Assembly (NCBI RefSeq): GCF_028561565.1 | Contig: NZ_JAQQTE010000002.1 | Coordinates: 52,745-116,744 of the forward strand | DNA: 64,000 nucleotides | DNA from: Gilvibacter sediminis | Lineage (GTDB): Bacteria > Bacteroidota > Bacteroidia > Flavobacteriales > Flavobacteriaceae | Direction of reading: 5' to 3' | In this document: positions 1 through 8,936 of the stretch, piece after piece | How the letters are laid out: each line of letters begins with the position of its first letter | Numbering within the stretch: the stretch's first letter is position 1 | The notes under the pieces: generated by a model | Seen by the model: only the letters and a program-made list of their open reading frames with translations | Told to the model about the DNA's origin: nothing | Databases searched by the model: none | Program-made: the position numbers and the translations under genes

Positions 1-567
1 TTTAGCCATGAGTTATGCTTTCTTGATTTCGGTTGTGGACAAGGTCGTATTGCCAATGGAATTCAGTATTTGAAATTGCCTTTTCATACTTACACGGGAG
101 TAGATACGCATGAACTCTCTATCAATTGGTGTAAAAAATGGATCAGCGCCTACGGTTCCGCTTACCAATTTCTGCACGTGCCAGCCTATAACAAACGCTA
201 CAACAAACAGGCAGAAAAACTACAAGTATTGCCTTTTGAGGACAACAGCTTTGACATGATTTTCTTGAATTCTGTGTTTTCACACATGATCACCGCCGAT
301 GTTCAATTTTACCTTGATGAGTTTTCACGCTTAATGAAAACGGGAGGTTTGTTGTATGTCACTGGTTTTGTTGAGGAAGGAGTTCCTGAAATGGAAGAAA
401 ACCCAGAAAATTACATCAGTGAAAATCACGGGGCTCTTTTTAGAGTCCGCTATGAGAAGTCATTTTTCTTAAAGCAATTTACAGACCGCGGATTTACGAT
501 CAAAGATTACAATCATCAAGGCATAGCCAGAACCAAACAGTCTGTGGTTATGGCTATTAAATCTTAA
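1..567 (+). CDS. Class I SAM-dependent methyltransferase, 5' truncated by window edge
   Basis: The reading frame is open from the first base, so the true start lies upstream. The first codons read FSHELCFLDFGCGQGRIANG, which contains the glycine-rich SAM-binding motif I (DFGCGQG). Further on are an acidic motif after a hydrophobic strand (YTGVDTHELS), PFEDNSFDMIFLNSVFSHM typical of motif IV in Methyltransf_11/25 enzymes, and LMKTGGLLYVTGF. An internal ATG at position 70 would remove motif I and is not the start. The substrate cannot be told. It converges with the ppx gene, overlapping its stop by 4 bases. Confidence 0.85.
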   Translation, partial: FSHELCFLDFGCGQGRIANGIQYLKLPFHTYTGVDTHELSINWCKKWISAYGSAYQFLHVPAYNKRYNKQAEKLQVLPFEDNSFDMIFLNSVFSHMITADVQFYLDEFSRLMKTGGLLYVTGFVEEGVPEMEENPENYISENHGALFRVRYEKSFFLKQFTDRGFTIKDYNHQGIARTKQSVVMAIKS

Positions 568-1475
568 TTGACCTCAATATTCTTCGCCTTGTTCTCTTGA
601 TGCAAGGTTTTGATGATTCCGTCTGCCAATCCAATCTTAGGCACATAGATATAGTCCGCCTTGGCCCATTTCATTGCCGAGAGGTAAATACGTGTGGCAG
701 GGATGATCACATCGGCCCGATCTGAATTCATTCCCAGGCGAGCGATCCGCTCTTCATAGCTAAACTTCTGCAAGATCTTGTAGTGATTGCTCAAGAACAA
801 ATAGGTCAAAGGACGTCCTATTTTAATCCCAGATTCTTTGTAAATACTGTTGATGTTTCCACCAGAGCCAATGAGACTCACGTCATCGAGCTCTGAGGTA
901 TTGGCTTTGATCCAACGTTTTACACTGTCCCATAAGGCTTCGTCAACTTGATCATTGAGCAAGCGAACGGTTCCCAATTTGAACGAACGAGAAGCCAGTA
1001 CTTCTCCCTGACCGTAAACCGTGAATTCGGTACTTCCACCACCAACATCGACGTAAAGAAAATTACGCTCATCATCAATGAGGGTTTTTAGATCCGTAGA
1101 AGCAATTATAGCAGCTTCTTCCTTACCATCAATGATATGGATATGAACACCTGCTTGCTTTTTAATAAGCTCAGCCACCTCATGTCCGTTGGTTGCTTCT
1201 CGCATTGCGGAGGTAGCGCAAGCTCTATACGCCTCAATATTATGGACATTCATCAGCATTCTAAAAGCTTTCATAGCTTCTACCATCCGCTCAATATTGG
1301 CAGCGCTGATCTTGCCCTGATCAAATACATCTGCTCCCAGCCTAATGGGTACGCGGACCAAGGAAGTTTTCTTAAAATTGGTCGGACCATCTCCCAATTG
1401 AGTCACTGTAGCGATCAAAAGACGTATCGCATTAGACCCAATATCAATGGCTCCATATTTATTAATCTCGATCAA
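564..1475 (-). CDS. ppx: Ppx/GppA-type exopolyphosphatase
   Basis: A 303-residue ASKHA-fold phosphatase expected to remove terminal phosphate from polyphosphate, or to act on pppGpp. Visible motifs are the N-terminal phosphate-1 loop AIDIGSNAIRLLI (residues about 9-21), the phosphate-2 loop YVDVGGGSTEF (about 142-152) and GSGGNINSIYK (about 203). At about 300 residues it is the short form lacking the C-terminal HD-like domain of E. coli Ppx. The only start that keeps the first beta strand is a TTG overlapping the ppk stop codon (TTGA), so it is probably translationally coupled to ppk. It is the last gene of a pdxH-sixA-ppk-ppx run. Ppx versus GppA activity cannot be separated from sequence. 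Confidence 0.9.
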   Translation of the reverse strand: MIEINKYGAIDIGSNAIRLLIATVTQLGDGPTNFKKTSLVRVPIRLGADVFDQGKISAANIERMVEAMKAFRMLMNVHNIEAYRACATSAMREATNGHEVAELIKKQAGVHIHIIDGKEEAAIIASTDLKTLIDDERNFLYVDVGGGSTEFTVYGQGEVLASRSFKLGTVRLLNDQVDEALWDSVKRWIKANTSELDDVSLIGSGGNINSIYKESGIKIGRPLTYLFLSNHYKILQKFSYEERIARLGMNSDRADVIIPATRIYLSAMKWAKADYIYVPKIGLADGIIKTLHQENKAKNIEVN

Positions 1476-3550
1476 ACCTGATTCAACTTTTTCTGGTAAT
1501 ACGTATACATTTCAAATTGCGAACGTAAGGCAGGCTCTTCTTCGCGCTCCCGATAAGCATTATCCTGAGCGGCGCTTATTACTCGAGCTTTAACGTTATC
1601 CTTCCAACTAATATCAAAAGTATCTATGATCTCCTGCTTGATGTCTGGATCGTAAATAGGGCACCCAATTTCTACACGCCGGTCCAGATTTCGCGTCATA
1701 AAATCTGCGGAAGAAATATAAACCTTAGGGTCGCCTTGATTCTCAAAGATAAACACCCTTGGATGTTCTAAGAACTTATCTACAATGCTGATCACTTCAA
1801 TATTCTCACTCAGCCCTTCAACCCCTGGGATCAAACAACAAATTCCTCTAGCGATAATCTTAATGGATACCCCTGCTTGACTCGCTTCGTATAGCTTGTC
1901 GATCATAGGGTAATCAGACATATTGTTCAACTTAATTTGGATACCACTTGGCAAGCCCTTTTTGTGATTCTCTATTTCCGCCTCAATAAGATTGTAAAGT
2001 ACATTTCTCGTGTAATGCGGGGAAACAATCAGGTGATTGTACTTTTTGATCTTGTAATTGACCTCCAAGAAGTCAAAGACCTTATTGACCTCTTTTAATA
2101 TCTTCTGATTCGCAGTAAACAGCGTATAATCCGTATAGATCTTGGCCGTGGATTCATTGAAATTCCCCGTGCTGATAAATCCATAGCGCTTGTTCTTTTT
2201 TCCATTACGACGCTCAATAACACAAGCCTTACAGTGTACCTTAAGCCCCGTAACTCCGAAGATGAGCTGCACGCCTTCTTGCTGCATCTGCTCTGCATAA
2301 CGGATATTAGCTTCTTCATCGAAGCGCGCTTGCAACTCGATTTGCACGGTAACTTCTTTACCGTTCTTAGCCGCATTGATCAAGGAACCTGCAATGTGTG
2401 AGATCTCCGCCAATCTATAAATGGTGATCTTTATCTTTTCCACACGAGGATCTAAGGCAGCTTCTCTCAAAAAGCGGATCACATAGGTGAAATCGTGATA
2501 AGGAGCATAAAGCAAAGCGTCCTTTTTGTCAATAGCGTCTAATATACTGTCTGAGCCGTGTAGGCCACGAACCGGTAACGGCTTGATCTTATTGTACAAG
2601 AGGTCTTGACGGCCAAAGGACGGGAACTTCATATAATCTCGGCGGTAGTGATAGCGCCCGCCGGGAATCACACTATCCGTGGCTTCGATCTCCAGATGCT
2701 CCAACAGATAACTCAAGGTATCTTCATGGATAGACTTATCATAAACAAAGCGCACAGGATCTCCAGAAGAGCGTTCTTTTACACTTTTCGATATCTTGGC
2801 GATAAAACTCTTACTCAAATCCGAATCCATGTCCAGTCCTGCATCACGCGTAATTTTGATCATGTGTGCTTCTATGGACTTATAATTGAAAAGACTGAAG
2901 ATGGTTCCTAAAGAGTATCGGATCAAATCATCCAAAAGGATCACAAACTGTTTGTCCCCTTCCTGCGGCAAGATGATAAAGCGGTCCAAATAGCGCGGAA
3001 TCTCTATCAAGGCATAGCTGACAGGGTCGGTCAAGATCTTTGCATCTTCATGCATTTCCATCCGAACAGTGAGATAAGCCGCATTGTCTTGTAAGCCTGG
3101 GAAGCTGGTTTGATCATTCAACATCATCACCCCTAAAGCAGGAGAAACCTTATTCTGGAAGTAATCTGCAATAAACTCATGTTGGCGTTGACTTACCTGG
3201 GTTTCATCAATCACAAAGATGTTCTCCTTTTCCAACTCTTTGTAGATGCCTTTCAGGATGTTCAAACTGGCAGACTGATGGTCTATTACAATATCGGTGA
3301 TCTGTGCCAATAAGTCTTGAGCCGCAATACCCTTAAGTGCGGAACGACCGCCTTTACCCGCATCTACAATGCGTTTCACAAAGGCGTAACGAACCTTGAA
3401 AAATTCGTCCAAATTGTTGGAGAAGATTCCGAGAAAACGAATCCGATCAATTAAAGGCACCGAAGTGTCTGCCGCTTCCTGCAAAACTCTTTCATTGAAT
3501 TGGAGCCAACTGATCTCCCGATTTACATACTGTTCCTGCAGTTCATTCAT
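1472..3550 (-). CDS. ppk1: Polyphosphate kinase 1
   Basis: A 692-residue PPK1 that reversibly makes inorganic polyphosphate from ATP through a phosphohistidine. The N-terminal domain begins YVNREISWLQFNERVLQEA. The phospholipase-D-like catalytic domains carry the expected autophosphorylated histidine in KVHCKACVI (about residue 438), the second catalytic histidine in EHPRVFIFEN (about 594), and the conserved GFISTGNFNE between them. Length matches the family. The start ATG overlaps the sixA stop (ATGA) and its own stop overlaps the ppx start, giving a tightly coupled synthesis-degradation pair. Confidence 0.97.
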   Translation of the reverse strand: MNELQEQYVNREISWLQFNERVLQEAADTSVPLIDRIRFLGIFSNNLDEFFKVRYAFVKRIVDAGKGGRSALKGIAAQDLLAQITDIVIDHQSASLNILKGIYKELEKENIFVIDETQVSQRQHEFIADYFQNKVSPALGVMMLNDQTSFPGLQDNAAYLTVRMEMHEDAKILTDPVSYALIEIPRYLDRFIILPQEGDKQFVILLDDLIRYSLGTIFSLFNYKSIEAHMIKITRDAGLDMDSDLSKSFIAKISKSVKERSSGDPVRFVYDKSIHEDTLSYLLEHLEIEATDSVIPGGRYHYRRDYMKFPSFGRQDLLYNKIKPLPVRGLHGSDSILDAIDKKDALLYAPYHDFTYVIRFLREAALDPRVEKIKITIYRLAEISHIAGSLINAAKNGKEVTVQIELQARFDEEANIRYAEQMQQEGVQLIFGVTGLKVHCKACVIERRNGKKNKRYGFISTGNFNESTAKIYTDYTLFTANQKILKEVNKVFDFLEVNYKIKKYNHLIVSPHYTRNVLYNLIEAEIENHKKGLPSGIQIKLNNMSDYPMIDKLYEASQAGVSIKIIARGICCLIPGVEGLSENIEVISIVDKFLEHPRVFIFENQGDPKVYISSADFMTRNLDRRVEIGCPIYDPDIKQEIIDTFDISWKDNVKARVISAAQDNAYREREEEPALRSQFEMYTYYQKKLNQV

Positions 3551-4035
3551 TTGCGAATCTCTTTTGGGAAAAGGGTTGTTAATGTTTTACCGTTTTTAAT
3601 CTTAGACCAATCGTCCTCTTGAAATGCTATAGCTGCGAATCCACAAGTGGGTAGATTGTCTAAATATTTATCACCTAACATATTGACAATGCTAGTAAAA
3701 GCGTGGTTGTGTCCAAAGATCATTAAAGAATCGATCTCCCTTGGCGTCTCGTGGACCACCTCCATCACCGATTGACCCCCAAAGTCATACAAGCGTTCAT
3801 CAATACGACATTGCTCATCTTTCAATGAAAAAGCCTCTTTAAAAAATAGAAAGGTTGTATGTGCACGATTGGCTGGGCTACTAATTACCAGCTCTGGGGC
3901 TTCAATGCGATTAGACACTTCCAAAGCCATGGCTTCTGCATCATTGAGTCCGCGTCCTTTCAATGGCCGTTCGCGGTCCGATACGTTGTGTTCCCAAGAA
4001 GATTTAGCATGTCTCACCAGATATAAGGTCTTCAT
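3547..4035 (-). CDS. sixA: SixA-like histidine phosphatase
   Basis: A 162-residue cytoplasmic protein of the histidine phosphatase superfamily. The N-terminus LYLVRHAKSSWEH contains the RHA/RHG catalytic motif, with the nucleophile His at about residue 8. RPLKGRGLNDA follows, and the second catalytic His is in MIFGHNHAFT. Short size and motif spacing fit the SixA branch (E. coli SixA dephosphorylates phosphohistidine) rather than phosphoglycerate mutases. It sits 9 bases after pdxH and overlaps ppk by 4 bases. The link to a kinase working through phosphohistidine is suggestive, but a role in polyphosphate metabolism is inference. Confidence 0.88.
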   Translation of the reverse strand: MKTLYLVRHAKSSWEHNVSDRERPLKGRGLNDAEAMALEVSNRIEAPELVISSPANRAHTTFLFFKEAFSLKDEQCRIDERLYDFGGQSVMEVVHETPREIDSLMIFGHNHAFTSIVNMLGDKYLDNLPTCGFAAIAFQEDDWSKIKNGKTLTTLFPKEIRK

Positions 4036-4044
4036 AGGCTGACT

Positions 4045-4695
4045 TTATGGGGATAAGCGAACAATATCCCAGTCTCCATCCTCTTGAAGTCGGTAGAGGA
4101 TCCTATCGTGGAGTCTGTTGGGCCTCCCCTGCCAAAACTCGATCTCGACTGGGGCTACCAAAATTCCACCCCAATGATCCGGACAGGGAACAGTATCGTT
4201 CTCACTGAAGGTAGATTCTAATTTCTTTAATCGGTCCTCTAAAACTTCGCGATCGGGAATTTCTTTGCTTTGATCAGACACGATAGCTCCTAATCGGCTT
4301 CCTAAAGGGCGCGAATCCCAATAATTCTCCGTATCAACTCTAGAGGTTTTAGTGGCATTTCCTTTGATGAGCACCTGTCGCTCCAAAGTAGGCCAAAAGA
4401 AAGCCAAAGAGACTTTTGGATTGGCCAAAATGGCCTTGCCCTTCTCACTGTGGTAGTTGGTGTAGAAATAAAAGCCGTTCTCGTTGTACTTCTTGAGCAA
4501 TACCACACGACCTTTTGGATAACCATCCAAACTCAAGGTGGTGACCGTCATGGCATTGACCTCCTCTATACCACCAGCCTCTTGCACTTGGTGAAACCAG
4601 GTTCTGAATTGCTGCAAGGGATTCGGATCTACACTGGACTTGTCCAGAGCACCCTTTTCGTATGATTTTCTGAAATTATACAGTTCTTGATCCAT
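4045..4695 (-). CDS. pdxH: Pyridoxamine/pyridoxine 5'-phosphate oxidase
   Basis: A 216-residue FMN flavoprotein that oxidises PNP or PMP to pyridoxal 5'-phosphate, the last step of B6 salvage. Family marks include DPNPLQQFRTWFHQ near residue 22, the FMN-binding stretch GRVVLLKKYNENGFYFYTNY, the phosphate-binding HSEKGKAI, SRLGAIVSDQS, and the C-terminal FWQGRPNRLHDR. The full-length match supports the ATG chosen. It appears to lead the pdxH-sixA-ppk-ppx run. A 76-base gap without an obvious terminator separates it from rnz upstream. Confidence 0.96.
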   Translation of the reverse strand: MDQELYNFRKSYEKGALDKSSVDPNPLQQFRTWFHQVQEAGGIEEVNAMTVTTLSLDGYPKGRVVLLKKYNENGFYFYTNYHSEKGKAILANPKVSLAFFWPTLERQVLIKGNATKTSRVDTENYWDSRPLGSRLGAIVSDQSKEIPDREVLEDRLKKLESTFSENDTVPCPDHWGGILVAPVEIEFWQGRPNRLHDRILYRLQEDGDWDIVRLSP

Positions 4696-4771
4696 AGGAT
4701 AAGCTTTACCTGCAAGTTACGAGAAATCGGTCTGCCTTAAAAGTAAATACGGAGGTTTTCTCAGCAGATTT

Positions 4772-5677
4772 TTACCAAGAGAATTCTTTGAGATCTTCGG
4801 CCAAGTCGGTGTTCTCAAAAATGGTTTTAGCTTCTTGTTGAAAGCTATCCAAGCCGTCATAACGCGTAGAATAATGTCCTAATATCAAACGATTTACCTC
4901 TGCTGATTTGGCAATCTGAGCGGCTTGCCTGGCTGTACTGTGCTTAGTGGATTCACACAGATGCGCTTGCTCCTCAAGGAAGGTACTTTCATGATACAAG
5001 GTATCCACACCAGAAATCAAAGGAACTATGGTGGGTTCATAGGCCGTGTCGCTGCAGTAGGCGTAGGATCTCGGAGAAGCTCCCGCCGTGGTGACCGTTT
5101 TATGATCAATAAGTACACCCGCTTCATTGTAGACATCCTGCCCCGCTTTTAATTTTCGGTAGTAGGCTTGGTCAATCCCCGCTTCTTTGGCCTCTTCTAC
5201 CAGAAGCTTCAGTGGCCCCGGCTTTTCTCTGAATAGAAAACCGTTGGTGTAAATTCTGTGATTGAGTGGAATGGTGTGCACGGTGAGCTGCTCATCTTCA
5301 TAGATCAATTCTGAAGATTTTGACTTGAGTTCGACGAACTTGAGTTCAAACTGCGGCCAGGAGTTCCCCAAGCGCAATTGCATGCTTATTACCTCTTTGA
5401 GTCCTTTTGGCGCATAGATGGTCAATGGGGTCTTTCTTCCCAAAAGTTGAAAAGTAGATATCAAGCCAATGAGCCCAAAGTAATGATCGCCGTGCAAGTG
5501 TGATATAAAAATGGTTTGCACACGTGTAAACTTGATCTTTGAGCGCCTAAGCTGTACTTGAGTGCCTTCTCCACAATCTATTAAAAAATGACGCCCTCGA
5601 ACCTCTAAAACCTGAGCAGTGGGATGCGTGCGTGTACGTGGAGTAGCTGAATAACAGCCAAGTATAGTCAGTTTCAC
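4772..5677 (-). CDS. rnz: Ribonuclease Z
   Basis: A 301-residue metallo-beta-lactamase-fold endonuclease that matures tRNA 3' ends. The zinc signature HLHGDHYFGL is at about residues 61-70. LTILGCYSATPRTRTHPT is at the N-terminus, the second metal region is YCSDTAYEPT, and the C-terminal histidine is in LILGHYSTRY. KHSTARQAAQIA is also typical of bacterial RNase Z. Length fits the short bacterial form. It starts 12 bases after the small STAS-like gene and is probably co-transcribed with it and pyrB. Confidence 0.96.
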   Translation of the reverse strand: MKLTILGCYSATPRTRTHPTAQVLEVRGRHFLIDCGEGTQVQLRRSKIKFTRVQTIFISHLHGDHYFGLIGLISTFQLLGRKTPLTIYAPKGLKEVISMQLRLGNSWPQFELKFVELKSKSSELIYEDEQLTVHTIPLNHRIYTNGFLFREKPGPLKLLVEEAKEAGIDQAYYRKLKAGQDVYNEAGVLIDHKTVTTAGASPRSYAYCSDTAYEPTIVPLISGVDTLYHESTFLEEQAHLCESTKHSTARQAAQIAKSAEVNRLILGHYSTRYDGLDSFQQEAKTIFENTDLAEDLKEFSW

Positions 5678-5689
5678 CTCATGAGGAGT

Positions 5690-6025
5690 TTAAAAGCCAA
5701 GATCGCGCTCTATTGTTTCCATCTCTATGATGTCACCAGCTTCTTGAAGTGTAGGCACCACCACCATTTCAAAAGGGATATCATCAACGGGGACTGAGGT
5801 GCAGACCATTACAAAGGAGTGCTTTGCAGCGCGATGCGCATTAGAAACTGGTAAAAAGTGTAAAAGCTGTGCTAGTGAAAAGTCCTTGTATTTGGTGAGA
5901 TCTACTACCACGTTCTGCTCAGCGAAATACTGCGGTATCACTCGCCCCAGATGATCTGCAAAGTCTTTGGGATCGTTGTAGTCGTCAATCAATACAGTAA
6001 GATTGTCCTGCTGTTTAACTGTCAT
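5690..6025 (-). CDS. Small STAS-like protein between pyrB and rnz
   Basis: A 111-residue soluble protein with no signal peptide. The alternating pattern (LTVLIDDYNDPKDF, QNVVVDLTKYKDFSLAQLLHFL, HSFVMVCTSV, then an acidic tail) resembles a STAS-type alpha/beta fold. I recognise it as a conserved companion of rnz in flavobacteria with no assigned reaction. It overlaps the end of pyrB by 11 bases and precedes rnz by 12, so it is translated from the same message. A regulatory or binding role is only inferred from the fold resemblance. Confidence 0.75.
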   Translation of the reverse strand: MTVKQQDNLTVLIDDYNDPKDFADHLGRVIPQYFAEQNVVVDLTKYKDFSLAQLLHFLPVSNAHRAAKHSFVMVCTSVPVDDIPFEMVVVPTLQEAGDIIEMETIERDLGF

Positions 6026-6953
6026 CTCGCTTAATTTTTGAGGCTAAGAGATAGATCACCGCCATTCTAACGGCCACCCCATTCTCTACCTGATCCAATA
6101 TAATGGCTTGGTTGGAATCTGCCACATCACTCGTGATCTCTACGCCGCGATTTATAGGTCCTGGGTGCATGACCACGATCTCCTTATCCAGCCTGTCTAA
6201 GTGTGCTTTTGTGAGTCCATACTGCAAACTGTACTCTCTGCTCGAAGGGAAATACGAACTGTCCATGCGTTCGTTTTGAACGCGAAGCATGTTGGCCACA
6301 TCACACCATTGAAGTGCTTTTTCTAGATTCAATTCGACTTCAACCCCTAATTTATCTATGTATTTAGGAATAAGTGTCTTAGGACCGCATACTTTAACTG
6401 AAGCTCCAAGCTTTTGCAGTGCAAAAATATTCGACAAAGCTACTCGTGAATGCAAAATATCGCCTACAATGACTACTTTTTTCCCAGCCACATCACCGAG
6501 TTTTTCGCGAATGGAAAAGCAATCCAACAGCGCTTGGGTCGGGTGCTCATGTGCGCCGTCACCTGCGTTGACAATGCTGGCCTTTACATGCTTGGATAAA
6601 AACAACCCAGCTCCAGGATTGGGGTGACGCATCACCACCATATCCACCTTCATGGATAAAATATTATTTACGGTATCAATAAGGGTCTCTCCTTTTTTTA
6701 CTGAGGAAGAGGCCGCAGAAAAATTGATGACGTCCGCAGAAAGTCTTTTCTCTGCGAGTTCAAAAGATAAACGCGTACGTGTGGAATTTTCAAAAAAGAG
6801 ATTGGCAATGGTAATGTCTCGCAGGGAAGGCACCTTTTTGATGGGCCTATTGATCACTTCTTTGAACTGATCTGCAGTTTCAAAGATCAGTTGAATGTCT
6901 TCTGGGGTGACGTATTTAATCCCGAGTAAGTGGTCTACACTTAAGCTACTCAT
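6015..6953 (-). CDS. pyrB: Aspartate carbamoyltransferase catalytic subunit
   Basis: A 312-residue ATCase that makes N-carbamoyl-aspartate from carbamoyl phosphate and aspartate in pyrimidine synthesis. The carbamoyl-phosphate loop FFENSTRTRLSFELA is at about residues 53-67. The 80s loop lies in SSSVKKGET, followed by HPTQALLD and the aspartate-binding MHPGPINRGVEI. It lies 5 bases downstream of pyrR. No pyrI regulatory subunit is adjacent, as is common for the PyrR-linked form. Confidence 0.97.
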   Translation of the reverse strand: MSSLSVDHLLGIKYVTPEDIQLIFETADQFKEVINRPIKKVPSLRDITIANLFFENSTRTRLSFELAEKRLSADVINFSAASSSVKKGETLIDTVNNILSMKVDMVVMRHPNPGAGLFLSKHVKASIVNAGDGAHEHPTQALLDCFSIREKLGDVAGKKVVIVGDILHSRVALSNIFALQKLGASVKVCGPKTLIPKYIDKLGVEVELNLEKALQWCDVANMLRVQNERMDSSYFPSSREYSLQYGLTKAHLDRLDKEIVVMHPGPINRGVEITSDVADSNQAIILDQVENGVAVRMAVIYLLASKIKRDDS

Positions 6954-6958
6954 TGAAC

Positions 6959-7498
6959 TTATTTATTAATTAAGTAAACGGCGTCTTCGCCATCATTCTC
7001 TTGCCAACACACCTTCACCTTTTCATCGTTTATGGCATCTACCTGCCGTCCACGATAATTGGGTTGTATGGGTAAATGTCTGCTAAACCTACGGTCGATA
7101 AGACATAGTAATTCCACGTTCTTCGGCCTTCCAAAGGCCTGGATCGCTGTCAATGCCGCTCGTATACTACGACCGGTATAAAGCACATCGTCTATGATCA
7201 CCACGTTCTTATCCTCTACGATAAACTCAATATTTGTGGCGTTAGCTGCTAGAGGTTTGTCTCCCCTTCTAAAATCATCTCTGTAAAAGGTGATGTCCAA
7301 ATAACCGAGCTGTAGGTCTTTGATGTTGTAATCCTCTTTGAGGAGTTGCGCCAAACGATCTGCGAGATAAACCCCTCGGGGTTGAAGTCCGATAAGTACG
7401 GCGTTGGAAAAGTCTAGGTGATTTTCAAGCAATTGACAGGCCAAACGGTGCAGTGTAATATGCACTTCGGTTTGGTTAAGCAGGACTTTTTGACTCAT
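6959..7498 (-). CDS. pyrR: PyrR bifunctional regulator / uracil phosphoribosyltransferase
   Basis: A PRTase-fold protein that in other bacteria regulates pyr genes by binding their leader RNA and converts uracil plus PRPP to UMP. The PRPP motif VVIIDDVLYTGRSIRAA and the RGVYLADRLA loop are clear. I place the start at the internal ATG giving MSQKVLLNQ and 179 residues, the usual length. An in-frame ATG 48 bases upstream would add a non-conserved tail and nearly touch the preceding gene. No anti-terminator leader is evident in the 56 bases upstream, so RNA-based control of pyrB is unproven. Confidence 0.94.
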   Translation of the reverse strand: MSQKVLLNQTEVHITLHRLACQLLENHLDFSNAVLIGLQPRGVYLADRLAQLLKEDYNIKDLQLGYLDITFYRDDFRRGDKPLAANATNIEFIVEDKNVVIIDDVLYTGRSIRAALTAIQAFGRPKNVELLCLIDRRFSRHLPIQPNYRGRQVDAINDEKVKVCWQENDGEDAVYLINK

Positions 7499-7554
7499 AC
7501 ATTGCTTCTCTACTGCAAAAATAGACGATTTTCTCGGGTTGTGCAATGCCTTCG

Positions 7555-8520
7555 CTAGTCAAAGCGCAAGTCGATCAAGGAACGCACTGCATCTAAGAGC
7601 GATATGAGATCCATGCTGTGTTTGTGAGCCATTTTTTCTGACTGAATTTTTCCCGCCTTCAGGCAAGAGACCACCTCATCGATCTCGTGATAATAGCCTC
7701 GGCCCATATAAGGAAGCTCCAAGGTTTCAAGCGTTCCATTCTTTTCAATACTGATGGCTTGACAGTGATGAAAACGCGGATGCATATAAATTCCGCCCTC
7801 AGTCCCTTCTATGATGGCCTCCGTGGGCGTGGTCTCTAAAAAGGTAGATTCCAATATAGCACTTTGCCCCTCATCATAGGAAAGCTCCATATGACAATGA
7901 CTATCAACCCCAGTATAATGCATAGTAGCCTCAGCGTCAATAGCCTCTGGCCTACCCAAAAGCAAATAACTCAAATACAAGGGGTAAATTCCAATGTCCA
8001 TCAAAGAACCCCCTCCCAAACTGCGATTGAACAAACGCCCGTTGGGATCTTGAGAAGCCGGGAAGCCAAAATCTGCTCTAATGGAGACTGGCTGGCCAAT
8101 AACTCCTTGTCCGATCAATTCTAAAACTTTCTCTGTTGCAGGAATAAAGCGTGTCCAAAGCGCTTCCATTAAAAACAATTGCTCAGCCTTGGCCTTGTTG
8201 ATCATTTTTTTGACCTGAGTGGCATCAAGAGCAAAGGGCTTTTCACAGATCACATGTTTCCCTGCCTCCAGGGCATCCATAGTTTGTTGATAGTGCAAAT
8301 GATTCGGGGTCGCAACGTAGACCACATCTACTTCCGAATCCTTAAAAAGAGCGTCGTAACTGCCGTAATGCGAGACCGCCTCGTACTGTTTGGCAAAAGC
8401 TCGGGCTTTTTTTGTAGATCTGGAGGCAACTGCTTGTAAGCTCGCTTCAGGGTGAAGTGCGAGGTCTTCCGCAAAGCGACCTGCAATTTTTCCCAATCCT
8501 ATGATGCCAAATCGAATCAT
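7555..8520 (-). CDS. Gfo/Idh/MocA family NAD(P)-dependent oxidoreductase
   Basis: A 321-residue cytoplasmic dehydrogenase. The N-terminal Rossmann motif is FGIIGLGKIAGRFAEDL, followed by VVYVATPNHLHYQ and the family's CEKPFALD (Lys about residue 93). The C-terminal half is the alpha/beta substrate domain (GGGSLMDIGIYPL). It resembles dihydrodiol or trehalose-type dehydrogenases, but the substrate cannot be predicted. It is 56 bases upstream of pyrR in the same direction. Confidence 0.92.
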   Translation of the reverse strand: MIRFGIIGLGKIAGRFAEDLALHPEASLQAVASRSTKKARAFAKQYEAVSHYGSYDALFKDSEVDVVYVATPNHLHYQQTMDALEAGKHVICEKPFALDATQVKKMINKAKAEQLFLMEALWTRFIPATEKVLELIGQGVIGQPVSIRADFGFPASQDPNGRLFNRSLGGGSLMDIGIYPLYLSYLLLGRPEAIDAEATMHYTGVDSHCHMELSYDEGQSAILESTFLETTPTEAIIEGTEGGIYMHPRFHHCQAISIEKNGTLETLELPYMGRGYYHEIDEVVSCLKAGKIQSEKMAHKHSMDLISLLDAVRSLIDLRFD

Positions 8521-8543
8521 AGTCTAAAGATACGCACAAATGC

Positions 8544-8936
8544 TTAATCCACTGCTGTGATAAAGCCACTGGTCACCGTCTGGGTTCCGCGTAAAACCGC
8601 TTCATAACTATACTTATTGCCTTGGATTCCGGTAATTCTTACAATTAGTACTTTGCCAATTAGATTTACCGCGTGTTCACTTGTAGATTCGGTATAAGTC
8701 AATTGATAGTTGCAAATATTGTCCCAGGTCACTGTGGCCTTGGTCACTGCTCCAGTTTTTATGTTGGTTTCAATTTGCTGATCGCCTTTACGCTCAATGC
8801 GGACGGCATAATCATCCTCAGGTTTAACAATCTCAAAAACACCTTCGTGAAAGTCTTCACAGGTCATTGGAGTGTCTTTGCATGACCCTAGCGTTAGCAG
8901 CAGTCCAAATGTTAAGGCAACTCTATTTAATGTCAT
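8544..8936 (-). CDS. Small lipoprotein, function unknown
   Basis: About 130 residues when started at the ATG giving MTLNRVALTFGLLLTLGSC, a lipoprotein signal with lipobox LGSC. An upstream ATG would add 15 polar residues in front of the signal and is unlikely. The mature part is beta-rich (EGVFEIVKPEDDYAVRIER, then YQLTYTES and VLIVRITGI), resembling small lipocalin-like lipoproteins that have a DNICNYQL segment. It overlaps the DinB-like gene by 14 bases, so it is probably the last gene of the bestrophin-led cluster. Confidence 0.75.
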   Translation of the reverse strand: MTLNRVALTFGLLLTLGSCKDTPMTCEDFHEGVFEIVKPEDDYAVRIERKGDQQIETNIKTGAVTKATVTWDNICNYQLTYTESTSEHAVNLIGKVLIVRITGIQGNKYSYEAVLRGTQTVTSGFITAVD

